Assembly (NCBI GenBank): GCA_963829725.1
Contig: CAWHJW010000021.1
Location: 248,001 to 312,000 of the forward strand
Source: RYN-230 sp963829725
GTDB taxonomy: Bacteria > Actinomycetota > Actinomycetes > Streptosporangiales > Streptosporangiaceae
DNA length: 64,000 nucleotides
Direction of reading: 5' to 3'
The number at the start of each line of letters is the position of its first letter. Position 1 is the first letter of the stretch. A program made the position numbers and the translations under genes. Below are positions 52,231-61,096 of this stretch, in pieces. A model generated the notes under the pieces. The model made no database searches. It had not been told where the DNA came from and saw nothing but the letters and a program-made list of their open reading frames with translations.

Positions 52231-52712
52231 GGTCGGCTCGGATTACCACGACCAATCCATCGAGATCGCGCGCGAACGTGCCGCCGACGCCGACGCCGAC
52301 GCCGACGTCGCCGTCGCCGACCGGATCAGCTTCGAGGTCGCCGCTGCCGCCGATTTCTCACGCGCCGGCTACGACCTGGCCGCCACGTTCGACTGCCTGC
52401 ACGACATGGGCGATCCGCTCGCCGCCGCCCGGCACATCCGCCAGGCCCTCAAGCCGGATGGCACCTGGCTGGTGGTCGAGCCCTACGCGGCCGACGAGGG
52501 TGGCCGGCAACCTCAACCCGGTGGGGCGGGTCTACTACAACGCCTCCACCCAGCTGTGCGTGCCGAACGCGCTGTCCCAGCCCGGCGGCTACGCTCTCGG
52601 CGCGCAAGCCGGCGAGGCCGCCATCCGGCGGGTAGCGGCCGATGCGGGGTTCACCCGGTTCCGGCGCGCCGCCGAGACCCCGTTCAACCTCGTCTATGAG
52701 GTGCGTCCGTAG
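52225..52712 (+). pseudogene. C-terminal part of a SAM-dependent methyltransferase, frameshifted
   Basis: SDYHDQSIEIARERAADADA is the helix after motif I of a GxDYHxxS-type methyltransferase. ISFEVAAAADFSRAGYDLAA, FDCLHDMGDPLAAARHIRQA and LKPDGTWLVVEPYAADE follow. A shift near 52500 then gives NLNPVGRVYYNASTQLCVPN and ends FNLVYEVRP at 52712. The SAM-binding N-terminal half is missing. A GCCGAC microsatellite (52282-52310) lies within. Confidence 0.7.
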
Positions 52713-53020
52713 GCTCGCCGCAACGGGACCAGCACCAGGCCGCGTCGCGCTGGTGACCGGGGCCTCAGCCGGGCTGGGGGCACGGTTCGCCCGCGTACTG
52801 CACGCGGCCGGCGCCCACGTGACCGCCACCGCCCGCCGCGCCGACCGCCTCGCGAGCTGGCGCAGCGCTGCGGGAACCAGATGCAGACCATCGCCGGCGA
52901 CATCGCCGATCCACAGCACCGGCAGGCTGTCATTGAGATGCTGCGCCCGCACGGCCGGCTCGACGTGCTGGTCAACAACGCCGGCATCTGCGACGACGGG
53001 CCGCTGGATTTGCGATGGCC
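52696..53020 (+). pseudogene. N-terminal part of a short-chain dehydrogenase, frameshifted and truncated
   Basis: GRVALVTGASAGLGARFARV and LHAAGAHVTATARRADRL form the Rossmann start. A shift near 52880 leads to QTIAGDIADPQHRQAVIEML and RLDVLVNNAGICDDGPLDL, the NNAG motif. The catalytic S-Y-K part is absent. ATG 52696 overlaps the end of the methyltransferase remnant. Confidence 0.7.
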
Positions 53021-53163
53021 TCCATCCGCGCACCCGCGAGAACCGCGCTGTGGATCGCGATGGGCTGCCAGCGGGCAAGCCACTTCGCCAGCGCGGGCAT
53101 GCATGCCAACTCGGCCAGCTCGTCATAGGCCGTCCGTCCGCTGATAGGCCCCGTAGTGCCGCC

Positions 53164-54189
53164 TCAAGCTGTAGCACGCGGGGAGCGGGCGGGGGCGTGA
53201 CCCCAGTCCTCGGCTTCGTCCAGGTCGCCGCGCCACGGCGGGTCGGCTCCGGCCCGGCCGCAGGTCAGCGCCGCGATCCGGGCGGCGGCGGTGACGGCCG
53301 CCCGGAGCGGCGCGGTCTGGCCGAGGTCCTCCCGGGCCAGGCCATGCTCCGCCCACCAGGCCAGGAATCCGCCGCCGAACGCGTCCCCGGCCCCGACCGT
53401 GTCCACCACGGGGACCGGGGGGACGGTCACCTCCAGCCGGTCCGTGGCCGTGTAGGCCCGGACCGGTGCCGGGCCATCGGTGACCAGCACGCAGCGCGCT
53501 CCCCAGCCGAGCAGCATCGCGGCGGCGTCCGGGACGCTGCGCCCAGGGGCCAGGTGCCCCAGGTCCTCGGTGCTCGTCTTGAGGATGTCGGTGCGCGGCA
53601 TCAGGCGGCGGATCCGGTCGCGCTGTGCCCCGGCGTCCCGGATGGCCGACTCGCGCCAGTTGGGGTCCACGAACAGCAGCACGGAGGCGGGCAGGTTGTG
53701 CACCAGGCGTTCCACCTCGGTGGCCATCGGCTCCACGACCAGGCCGAGCGTCCCGACGTGCACGGCGGTCACGTCCTCGCGGAGCGCGCCGGCCGCCGAC
53801 GCCTGGTCCAGCACGAAGGCGGCCGTCCCGGTCAGGTGGAACCAGTACCGGGGAATGCCGGCCCCCGACAGCGCCACGATGGCCAGCGGCGTGGGCTCCG
53901 GCACCCGCTCCGGCAGCGCCAGCTCGACCTGGTCGCTGGTCAGCTGCCCGGCCAGCATGTCGCCGAACGGGTCGGCGGAGAAGCGGCCGAGGAACCTGGC
54001 CGGCTGGCCGAGCCGGGCAATGGTCCGCGCGGCGTTGAACGGGCCGCCGCCCGGGCTGGCCAGCACCGCGCTCCCGGACGTGCGGGTGTCCCCGTCTGCC
54101 GCAGGCTGCTGGCCGGCACCAGGCGGCGACGGCGCGGCCGGGTCGCTGAGGATGAGATCAATAAGGCTCTCGCCCGCCACCAGGATCAT
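53164..54189 (-). CDS. PfkB-family carbohydrate kinase (fructokinase-like)
   Basis: 341 residues. Motif 1 SPGGGPFNAARTIARLGQPA, and motif 2 with the catalytic Asp in VPVVDTVGAGDAFGGGFLAW are diagnostic; ATP-side FVDPNWRE and KTSTEDLGHLAPG agree. The residues after MILVAGESLIDLILSD include a long Pro/Ala/Gly insertion (about 20-45). It probably phosphorylates fructose or a related sugar. Its 3' end is close to the gene fragments on its left; an upstream in-frame start (54267) lacks support. Confidence 0.88.
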   Translation of the reverse strand: MILVAGESLIDLILSDPAAPSPPGAGQQPAADGDTRTSGSAVLASPGGGPFNAARTIARLGQPARFLGRFSADPFGDMLAGQLTSDQVELALPERVPEPTPLAIVALSGAGIPRYWFHLTGTAAFVLDQASAAGALREDVTAVHVGTLGLVVEPMATEVERLVHNLPASVLLFVDPNWRESAIRDAGAQRDRIRRLMPRTDILKTSTEDLGHLAPGRSVPDAAAMLLGWGARCVLVTDGPAPVRAYTATDRLEVTVPPVPVVDTVGAGDAFGGGFLAWWAEHGLAREDLGQTAPLRAAVTAAARIAALTCGRAGADPPWRGDLDEAEDWGHAPARSPRATA

Positions 54190-54339
54190 GGAGCGCAGAC
54201 GGCGTGATGTGACATGAGGGCTCCTGTGCCTAGCGTGCCCCAGTAGACCGGGACAACGTCGTCCCACACTTGTACCCCTGAGCCTCCACCCAGGCCAACC
54301 CCGGCGGCCCTGTTCCGCCGTAGTCGCCCGGCCCGCCGG

Positions 54340-55230
54340 CTACTCGGTGTCCAGGACGGCCGCGGCGATCTCACCGACGCGCGCCGGATCGCCGATCGCG
54401 TCGATCTCGACGACCCTGCCGCCGGCGACGGTGAAGCCCATCACCGAGAAGGGCCGCCCGCGCAGGGTGACGACCACGCCGGCCGCCCCGTTCACCAGCG
54501 CGGGATGCAGCTGCGCGGCCGACCCGCCGAACATGAGTGCTTGCCGGGCGACGGCGTCCGCGCCCCGGATCACCGTGGATGCGGCCGGGCGGCCGGGGCC
54601 GAAGTCAGCCCGCAGCACGACATCCGGGTCGAGCACCGCGACCAGGGCGTCGAAATCGCCTCCCCGCGATGCCGAGAAGAACGCGTCCACCACCTCCCGC
54701 TGCCGGGCGAGATCGGGCTCCGGGGCCCTCAGGTCGGCCCCCTTGACGCGGCGCCGCGCCCGGCTGGCCAGCTGCCGCGCCGCCGCGGGGGTCCGGCTCA
54801 CCATGGGGGCGATCTCCTCGAACGGCAGGCCGAACATGTCGTGCAGGACGAACGCCAGCCGCTCGGCCGGGGCCAGGGTGTCCAGCACGACGAGGAGGGC
54901 CAGGCCGACCGAGTCGGCCAGCAGCGCCTGGTCCTCCGGCTGGGCCGCGCCGTCCGGGCTGATCACCGGGTCGGGCAGCTGTGCGGCCAGGGACTGCTCG
55001 CGGCGGACGTGCCGCGCCCGCAGCATGTTCAGGCACACCCGGGCGACGATGGTCGTCAGCCATCCGCCGAGGTTCTCGACCTCGGCCGCCCCGGACCGGC
55101 TGAGGCGCAGCCAGCTGTCCTGGAGCGCGTCGTCAGCCTCGCTGAGCGAGCCCAGCATCCGGTACGCGACGGCCCGCAGCCGGGCCCGGTGCTCCTCGAA
55201 GCGCTCCGCCAGCCATTCGTTCTCGTCCAT
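54340..55230 (-). CDS. ECF sigma factor of the SigJ/ECF41 type with SnoaL-like C-terminal domain
   Basis: 296 residues. Region 2 (HRARLRAVAYRMLGSLSEAD, ALQDSWLRL) and region 4 (LDTLAPAERLAFVLHDMFGL, SRTPAAARQLASRARRRVKG) are followed by an NTF2/SnoaL-like domain (VVDAFFSASRGGDFDALVAV to VVEIDAIGDPARVGEI), which regulates the sigma factor without an anti-sigma partner. The gene is divergent from an NAD(P)-binding protein gene, the usual ECF41 neighbour type. Confidence 0.92.
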   Translation of the reverse strand: MDENEWLAERFEEHRARLRAVAYRMLGSLSEADDALQDSWLRLSRSGAAEVENLGGWLTTIVARVCLNMLRARHVRREQSLAAQLPDPVISPDGAAQPEDQALLADSVGLALLVVLDTLAPAERLAFVLHDMFGLPFEEIAPMVSRTPAAARQLASRARRRVKGADLRAPEPDLARQREVVDAFFSASRGGDFDALVAVLDPDVVLRADFGPGRPAASTVIRGADAVARQALMFGGSAAQLHPALVNGAAGVVVTLRGRPFSVMGFTVAGGRVVEIDAIGDPARVGEIAAAVLDTE

Positions 55231-55251
55231 CTGTCACATCCTCGGGCCGCC

Positions 55252-55278
55252 CGGTGTCTTCAGGTGTGACCCGCTGGA
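55252..55278 (+). promoter_or_regulatory. Candidate ECF41-dependent promoter
   Basis: TGTCACA (55252-55258), 16 bases, then TGTC (55275-55278) precede the NAD(P)-binding gene by about 44 bases. The ECF41 consensus is TGTCACA with a CGTC-like -10, so the match has one changed base at the -10. It implies that the divergent sigma factor activates its neighbour. Confidence 0.45.
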
Positions 55279-55321
55279 CCCCCGCGATGTGACGAGGGAG
55301 CGGTGCAACGGAGGAGGAACC

Positions 55322-56154
55322 ATGTCGTCTCCCATCCTGGTAACCGGCGGCACCGGGACGCTCGGCCGTCTAGTCATCCCCATCCTTCTTAACGCCGGGT
55401 GCGGCGTACGGGTACTCAGCAGGCACCCTCGGGATTCCGGGGCGGGCGCGGAGTTCGTGCCCGGCGACCTGGACACCGGCCAGGGCATCGAGGCCGCGGT
55501 GGACGGGACAGAGATCATCGTGCACTGCGCGGGCAGCAGCAAAGGCGACCAGGACAAGGCGCGCACCCTGGTCCGGGCCGCATCCCAGGCCGGGGTCCGG
55601 CACCTGGTGAACATCTCGGTCGTCGGCGCCGACCGCGTCCCGGTAGCCAGCGGCCTGGACCGGGCCATGTTCGGCTACTTCGGGTCCAAGCTCGCCGCCG
55701 AGCAGGTCATCGCCGGCTCGGGGGTGCCGTGGACGACGCTGCGGGCCACCCAGTTCCACGAACTGATCTTCATGGTGGCGCGGCAGATGACCCGGCTGCC
55801 GGTGATCCCGGTCCCGTCCGGCTTCCGGTTCCAGCCGGTCGACGCGGGCGAGGTGGCCGCCCGGCTCGCCGAACTGGCGCTGGGCGAGCGGCCGGCCTGG
55901 TCCCCGACCTGGCCGGGCCGCGTGTCTACCGGGTGGCTGACCTGCTCCGCAGCTACCAGCAGGCCAGCGGGACGCACCGGCCCCTGGTGCCCGTGCGGCT
56001 CCCCGGGCAGGCCGCCCGGGCGTGCCGGGCGGGCGCTAACCTGGCTCCCGGCCGGGCCGTTGGCCGCCGGACCTGGGAAGAGTTCCTGGCCGCTCAGACA
56101 GGCGCGGCCGGGGAAAGCAGATCCTCGGTGCGCACCGGCCCAGCCGGGAGCTGA
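55322..56154 (+). pseudogene. NAD(P)-binding epimerase/reductase (atypical SDR), one frameshift
   Basis: GGAGGAGGAA lies just before ATG 55322. ILVTGGTGTLGRLVIPILLN is the dinucleotide-binding start, and GVRHLVNISVVGADRVPVAS, FGSKLAAEQVIAGSGVPWTT and PVDAGEVAARLAELALGERP follow as in NmrA-like proteins. Near 55900 one frame change leads to GPRVYRVADLLRSYQQASGT and WEEFLAAQTGAAGE, ending at 56154. One indel would restore about 277 residues. It is the expected ECF41 target. Confidence 0.82.
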
Positions 56155-56257
56155 TTACCGCGGGCGGCCGCGGCCTGCCGGCGGCAGTGCCCGGCGCGCG
56201 TTTCGTTGAGCAAAGGACGTGCTCAGCGTGGGACGAGCCGTCATGGGCTCCTCTTTC

Positions 56258-57286
56258 CTACCGGCGCCGCGCCGCGGGCGTCAGGGCCGGGCTGACCCAC
56301 CCGCCGTCGGCCGGGTTGAGGTTGACGCCGGGTGGCACGATCTTGTCGATTCGGTCCAGCACGTCGTCGGACAGCCCGACGTCGGCCGCGGTCAGCTGGG
56401 ACTCCAGGTGCTCCATGGTCCGCGGGCCGATGATCGCCGCGGTCACCGCGGGATGGTGCAGGACGAACGCGATGGCCAGCTGGATCAGGCTGATCCCGGC
56501 CTGGTCGGCCAGTTCCGCGAGCTGCTCGGCAGCGTCCAGCTTGCGCTGGTTGTCTGGCAGCGACATGTCGAAGCGGTTGGCCAGCCGCTGCCGCGCGTAG
56601 GACATGGGGCCGGTCACGTCGGCGTCCTTACGGTAGCGGCCGGACAGCCAGCCGCCGGCCAGCGGGCTGTACGGGATCACGCCCATCCCGTACCGCGCGC
56701 ACGCAGGCAGGACCTCGGCCTCGATCCCCCGGGTGAGGATCGAGTACGGCGGCTGCTCGGACATGAACCGTTCCCGGCCGCGTTCCCGCGCGGTCCACTG
56801 GGCCTCCACGATGGCCGAGGCCGGGAAGGTCGAGTGGCCGATGTAGCGCACCTTGCCCGCGTGGACCAGGTCGGTGAGGGCGCCGAGCGTCTCGTCGATG
56901 TCGGTGTCCGGGTCCGGGCGGTGGATCTGGTAGAGGTCGATCCAGTCGGTGCCCAGCCGCCGCAGCGAGTCCTCGACCTCGCGCATGATCCAGCGGCGGG
57001 AGTTGCCGCGGTGGTTGGGATCCTCGTCCATCGGGCTGTGTACCTTGGTCGCCAGGACCACGTCGTCGCGGCGGCCGCCGGCCAGGGCCTTGCCCACGAT
57101 TTCCTCGGACTCCCCGTGGGAGTAGACGTCGGCGGTATCCACGAAGTTGATCCCGGCGTCCAGCGCGCGGTGGATGATCCGGATGCTCTCGTCGTGATCC
57201 TTGGTGCCCCAGTCGCCGAACATCATGGCCCCGAGGCACAGCTTGCTGACCGAGACGCCGGTGCGCCCCAGACGCCGTTGCTCCAT
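56258..57286 (-). CDS. Aldo/keto reductase (YvgN/AKR-like)
   Basis: 342 residues. Catalytic residues occur in INFVDTADVYSHGESEEIVG (Asp, Tyr), VVLATKVHSPM (Lys) and LYQIHRPDPDTDIDE (His); the phosphate-binding end reads AAIIGPRTMEHLESQL. It is divergent from the XRE regulator with 190 bases between them, an arrangement that suggests control by it. Confidence 0.9.
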   Translation of the reverse strand: MEQRRLGRTGVSVSKLCLGAMMFGDWGTKDHDESIRIIHRALDAGINFVDTADVYSHGESEEIVGKALAGGRRDDVVLATKVHSPMDEDPNHRGNSRRWIMREVEDSLRRLGTDWIDLYQIHRPDPDTDIDETLGALTDLVHAGKVRYIGHSTFPASAIVEAQWTARERGRERFMSEQPPYSILTRGIEAEVLPACARYGMGVIPYSPLAGGWLSGRYRKDADVTGPMSYARQRLANRFDMSLPDNQRKLDAAEQLAELADQAGISLIQLAIAFVLHHPAVTAAIIGPRTMEHLESQLTAADVGLSDDVLDRIDKIVPPGVNLNPADGGWVSPALTPAARRR

Positions 57287-57320
57287 TGGTTGCTCCTTCC
57301 AGGCCTGCGGCCTGACGTGC

Positions 57321-57440
57321 TCAGCCTGGCTGATCTTCGAAGAGCCGCTTGGCGACGTAGCTGCTACCCGGGCCCCTCATCAGGAAACCGGGGATGGCGC
57401 CGATGAGGGAGAGCCTGTCGTTCCAGGTAATGACAGGACC
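57321..57440 (-). pseudogene. Possible C-terminal remnant of an unidentified protein
   Basis: The minus frame WNDRLSLIGAIPGFLMRGPG then SSYVAKRLFEDQPG with a stop at 57321 looks like a natural protein end, but no fold precedes it. It lies in the intergenic space between the AKR and XRE genes. Confidence 0.3.
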
Positions 57441-57476
57441 CCCCAGCAGGGCCGGAGCGGACGTAGCGTCGTAACC

Positions 57477-58355
57477 GTGGATACCCGGGATGAGATCCGA
57501 GACTTCCTGACCTCGCGGCGCGCCAAGATCACCCCCGAGCAGGCCGGACTGCCCGTCTACGGCGGCCACCGGCGGGTGGCCGGCCTCCGCCGGGAGGAAG
57601 TCGCGCTCCTGGCCGGGGTCAGCATCGATTACTACATCCGCCTGGAGCGGGGCAACGCCCGCGGCGTCTCCGACACCGTCCTTGAGGCGCTGGCCCGGGC
57701 GCTGCAGCTTGACGAGGCCGAGCGCGCCCACCTGTTCGACCTCGCCCGTGCGGCAGGCACGACGGCGCGGGCGCCCCGGCGCCCCGCCCGGCAGCAGGTC
57801 CGCCCGAGCGTGCAGCGCATCCTGGACGCCATGACCGGTGCGCCGGCCTACCTGCGCAACGGGCGCCTGGACATCCTGGCTGTGAACCGCCTCGGCCAGG
57901 CGCTGTACTCGCCGCTGTTCGCCGAACCGGCCCGGCCGGTGAATCACGCCCGGTTCATCTTCCTCAACCCCGGCGCCGCGGACTTCTTCGCCGAGTGGGA
58001 TCGAGCCGCCCACGATACGGTCGCGCTGCTGCGGGCCGAGGCCGGGCGGAGTCCCTATGACCGGGCCCTGTCCGGCCTTATCGGGGAGCTATCGACCCGC
58101 AGCGAGGCCTTCCGCCAGCTGTGGGCGGCACACAACGTGCGGTTCCACCGCACCGGGGCCAAGCGTTTCCATCATCCGGTGGTCGGCGACCTGGACCTGG
58201 CCTTCGAGGCGATGGATCTCACGACGGACGGCCTGAGGATCACCGCGTACTCCGCCGAGCCCGGCTCTCCCTCGCATGACGGCCTGAACCTTCTCGCGAG
58301 CTGGGCAGCGACCCTCGACCAGGCCGAGTCGGCCCATGCGACCGACGGCACCTGA
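57477..58355 (+). CDS. XRE-family regulator with MmyB-like ligand domain
   Basis: 292 residues. The helix-turn-helix reads EIRDFLTSRRAKITPEQAGL and VAGLRREEVALLAGVSIDYY, with IRLERGNARGVSDTVLEALA after it. The C-terminal MmyB-type domain has LDILAVNRLGQALYSPLF and FHHPVVGDLDLAFEAMDLTT. GTG 57477 is close behind a TAGCGT -10-like sequence, so the transcript may be leaderless. It is likely to control the divergent aldo/keto reductase. Confidence 0.88.
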   Translation: MDTRDEIRDFLTSRRAKITPEQAGLPVYGGHRRVAGLRREEVALLAGVSIDYYIRLERGNARGVSDTVLEALARALQLDEAERAHLFDLARAAGTTARAPRRPARQQVRPSVQRILDAMTGAPAYLRNGRLDILAVNRLGQALYSPLFAEPARPVNHARFIFLNPGAADFFAEWDRAAHDTVALLRAEAGRSPYDRALSGLIGELSTRSEAFRQLWAAHNVRFHRTGAKRFHHPVVGDLDLAFEAMDLTTDGLRITAYSAEPGSPSHDGLNLLASWAATLDQAESAHATDGT

Positions 58356-58382
58356 CCGGCGCCGCCGCGGGCACGAGGCCGT

Positions 58383-60950
58383 TCAGCCGGGAGCCATATC
58401 AACAAAGCGTGAATAGTGACCCTGGAATGCCACGGTCACAGTGGCAGTCGGGCCATTTCGATGCTTTGCTATAATAAGGTCAGCTTCGCCGGCCCGCGGT
58501 GATTCCCTTTCGTAAGCATCTTCCCGGTGCAGCAAGATAACAACGTCACTATCCTGCTCTATGGAGCCGGATTCGCGAAGGTCGGAAAGCATCGGCTTTT
58601 TGTCGGTACGCTGCTCAGGCCCACGGTTGAGCTGAGAGAGGGCGATGACCGGGACGTCGATTTCTTTGGCCAGCAGCTTGAGCGAGCGGGACATCTCCGA
58701 CACTTCCTGCTGCCGGTTCTCGGTCCGCTTGGGCGAGCTCATCAGCTGCAGGTAGTCCACGATCACCATGCGCAGATCGTTCCGCTGCTTGAGCCGTCGG
58801 CACTTGGCCCGGATTTCCATCATGGACATGTTCGGGGAGTCGTCGATGAACAGCGGCGCGTCCACCACCTCGCTCATCCGCCGGGCCAGCCGGGTCCAGT
58901 CCTCCTCGCTCATCTGGCCGGTGCGCATGCTGTGCAGCGGCACCCGGGCCTCGGCCGAGAGCAGTCGCATGGTGATCTCGTTACGGCTCATCTCCAGGCT
59001 GAACAGCACCGTAGGCATCGCATGCTTGATCGTCGCCGCCCGGGCAAGATCAAGAGCGAGTGTCGAGTTGTGCGTGGGAATCATGCTGCGGCCCGCGAGG
59101 TACAGATGATCGGCACTATCCACCTGCACACACCGCACCGGCACGGATGGCACAGGGCGCACGTCCACGATGTAGCGGCTGACCTGCTCACGGCCCCAGT
59201 TCCAGCGCGCCGCGAGCGCTTTGCGGGGAAGGCGCGCCAGCGGTAGAGACGCCGGCACGATGACTTCCCACGATTCTCGCGTCTGCCGCCCTGCCCGCAT
59301 GCGCGGACCTCGATGCCTCACCTGTGCAACGCAGCCCAGGCTGGTTACCAGCTCAGCGAAATCATCGATCAAGCGCTTGCTGGAGTTGGAGAAGCGATAG
59401 CAACCGTGCGCATCGACGTAGCCGTCCGAATCGATCAGGCCCTGCACCAGCGCCAGGCGCTGAGCCAGGGAGCTACGCAGGTAGACCGCAGGTATGTGCC
59501 TATTTCGCGCCAGGCCGAGCGAACGCCACGTCTTCCTGATCCCCGCCGCGTAAAAATGCCCAGAACCTGCGTACGCGGTAACCCTGTAACCGAGCTCCCT
59601 GAATTCGTCAATGAGCCATGAACGGTCACGGGGGTCGCAGGCCACGCGGCCGCTGCCGGTAGTGTCACCGTCACCCAAGAGGTAGCCAAGGATATAGGGC
59701 TCGAGCGCTAGATCGGCTTCAGGCAGGAGAAGGGGCTTCGACGCTGGTATCGCGTGATTCCTCTCACCCCGGAGCCGAAGGCTTGAAGCAATATCCCTGG
59801 TTGTCCGGGGTGTTGCCCCTACGGGGTTGCGCTGGACATCCCCCTCACGATCCCACTGCTGCCGGATAGCTACAGCTGTGCGTCCGAGGATCGTGGCTAT
59901 CGGCGCGGCTGACCGGCCGGCCTCCCGGCGGTTACGCATCTGCGCCCTCTCCTCAGGGCTGTACCTGTGGTGCGGGGCACGGGATGAACTCCACGTGGCC
60001 CAGTCGTCCGGGAAGTGCGGCGCGCCGGGTTCACGGTGGTAGTCGTAGGCCTTCCGGGTAAGCGAGTCCCAGGTCACCCACAGGTGCTCGGCATCCGCGA
60101 CGATGATCTCCCCATCGGAGAACTCGACCTGGTAGCACGGGCGCCCCTGCATCACCTCAGTGGCAGCCACAACGGTCACCGGCCGGCCATTGGCGCCCAG
60201 CAGGCGGTCCCCGGGCCGGACCTCGCCCATCGTCGTCCAGCCATCCGGGGTGGCCAGCGGCGTGGAAAGGGCCAGTGCCTTCCCGACGGCCGGCCGGGCC
60301 GCGATGACGACCATCTGGCCGGCGTGCAGGCCGTTGGTGAGGGAGTCCAGGTCGGCGAAGCCGGTCGGCACCCCGGTCATGCCGCCGCCGCGGCTGCCGA
60401 TCGCCTCGATCTCGTCCAGGGCCGCGGGCATGATCTCGGACAGGGCCAGGTAGTCCTCGCTCACCCGCCGCTCGGTCACCCCGTAGACCTCGGCCTGGGC
60501 GCGGTCCACCAGCTCGTCGGCGTCGCCGTCGCCGGAGTACCCGAGCTGGACGATCCGGGTGCCGACCTCGACGAGGCGGCGCAGGATCGCGCGCTCCCGG
60601 ACGATCCTGGCGTAGTAGCCGGCGTTGGCCGCGGTGGGCACGGCGGCAATCAGCGTGTGCAGGTAGTCGTGGCCGCCGGCCCGGGCCAGCTCACCGCGCT
60701 TGCCCAGCAGGTCGGCGACGGTCACCGCGTCGGCCGGCTCGCCCCGGCCGTACAGCTCGAGGATGGCCTCGTGCACGATCTGGTGCGCGGGCCGGTAGTG
60801 GTCGTCCGGCCGGATCGTCTCCATCACGTCGGAGATGGCGTCCTTGGACAGCAGCATGCCGCCCAGCACGCACTGCTCCGCCGCCACATCGTGCGGCGGG
60901 GTGCGATCGAACCCCTCTCCCCGGGGGGCGATCTCGGCCACGCTCACCAC
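58383..60950 (-). CDS. dnaB: Replicative DNA helicase DnaB containing an intein
   Basis: 855 residues. The N-terminal domain (PPHDVAAEQCVLGGMLLSKD to the linker helix RVSEDYLALSEIMPAALDEI) is standard DnaB. The RecA-like domain begins TGVPTGFADLDSLTNGLHAG and reaches the Walker A ARPAVGK at residue 224, where a 404-residue intein follows; the loop resumes at residue 629 with STLALD. Later motifs are VIVDYLQLM (Walker B), IALSQLNRGPEQRTDKKPML, SDLRESGSIEQDSDVV and the C-terminal AKHRNGPTATVTVAFQGHYS. Exteins total 451 residues, a normal DnaB length. The GTG start at 60950 has GGAGGTG upstream. Splicing is required for ATP binding. Confidence 0.96.
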   Translation of the reverse strand: MVSVAEIAPRGEGFDRTPPHDVAAEQCVLGGMLLSKDAISDVMETIRPDDHYRPAHQIVHEAILELYGRGEPADAVTVADLLGKRGELARAGGHDYLHTLIAAVPTAANAGYYARIVRERAILRRLVEVGTRIVQLGYSGDGDADELVDRAQAEVYGVTERRVSEDYLALSEIMPAALDEIEAIGSRGGGMTGVPTGFADLDSLTNGLHAGQMVVIAARPAVGKALALSTPLATPDGWTTMGEVRPGDRLLGANGRPVTVVAATEVMQGRPCYQVEFSDGEIIVADAEHLWVTWDSLTRKAYDYHREPGAPHFPDDWATWSSSRAPHHRYSPEERAQMRNRREAGRSAAPIATILGRTAVAIRQQWDREGDVQRNPVGATPRTTRDIASSLRLRGERNHAIPASKPLLLPEADLALEPYILGYLLGDGDTTGSGRVACDPRDRSWLIDEFRELGYRVTAYAGSGHFYAAGIRKTWRSLGLARNRHIPAVYLRSSLAQRLALVQGLIDSDGYVDAHGCYRFSNSSKRLIDDFAELVTSLGCVAQVRHRGPRMRAGRQTRESWEVIVPASLPLARLPRKALAARWNWGREQVSRYIVDVRPVPSVPVRCVQVDSADHLYLAGRSMIPTHNSTLALDLARAATIKHAMPTVLFSLEMSRNEITMRLLSAEARVPLHSMRTGQMSEEDWTRLARRMSEVVDAPLFIDDSPNMSMMEIRAKCRRLKQRNDLRMVIVDYLQLMSSPKRTENRQQEVSEMSRSLKLLAKEIDVPVIALSQLNRGPEQRTDKKPMLSDLRESGSIEQDSDVVILLHREDAYERESPRAGEADLIIAKHRNGPTATVTVAFQGHYSRFVDMAPG
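59067..60278 (-). mobile_element. Class-3-type intein with LAGLIDADG homing endonuclease, in DnaB Walker A
   Basis: 404 residues between GK and S of the P-loop. The first residue is Ala (ALALSTPLATPDGW), not Cys/Ser. The WCT triplet that defines class 3 inteins is visible: Trp67 in ADAEHLWVT, Cys383 in VRCVQVDSADHLYL and Thr402 in SMIPTHN. Asn404 ends the intein and Ser is the +1 residue. Endonuclease motifs LGYLLGDGD (197-205) and LVQGLIDSDG (277-286) are intact DOD blocks, each with an acidic residue. A helix-turn-helix-like insert (PIATILGRTAVAIRQQWDRE) lies between the splicing and endonuclease parts. It appears active for splicing and homing. Confidence 0.93.
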
Positions 60951-61096
60951 GCATCACCTCCCCGTCAACCTGCACCCGGCAGGTGTGTACGGCGCGCCAG
61001 CCCGCCCGTGCCCCGTTCTCATGGTCAGTTTTAACCGACCGGTCTGACAGTCTGGTTCGGGTCCGGCGCAGCGTCCAATCGTGCTGTGCACAGGTC

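Noticed and set aside
51604..52635. SARP-methyltransferase fusion protein
   Set aside because: The junction region is an Arg repeat encoded by a microsatellite, and both domains are incomplete. It is two remnants read through in frame.
54347..55321. Upstream part of the long plus frame joined to the NAD(P)-binding gene
   Set aside because: It is antisense to the ECF sigma factor and Ser/Arg/Ala-rich; the real start is ATG 55322 with GGAGGAGG.
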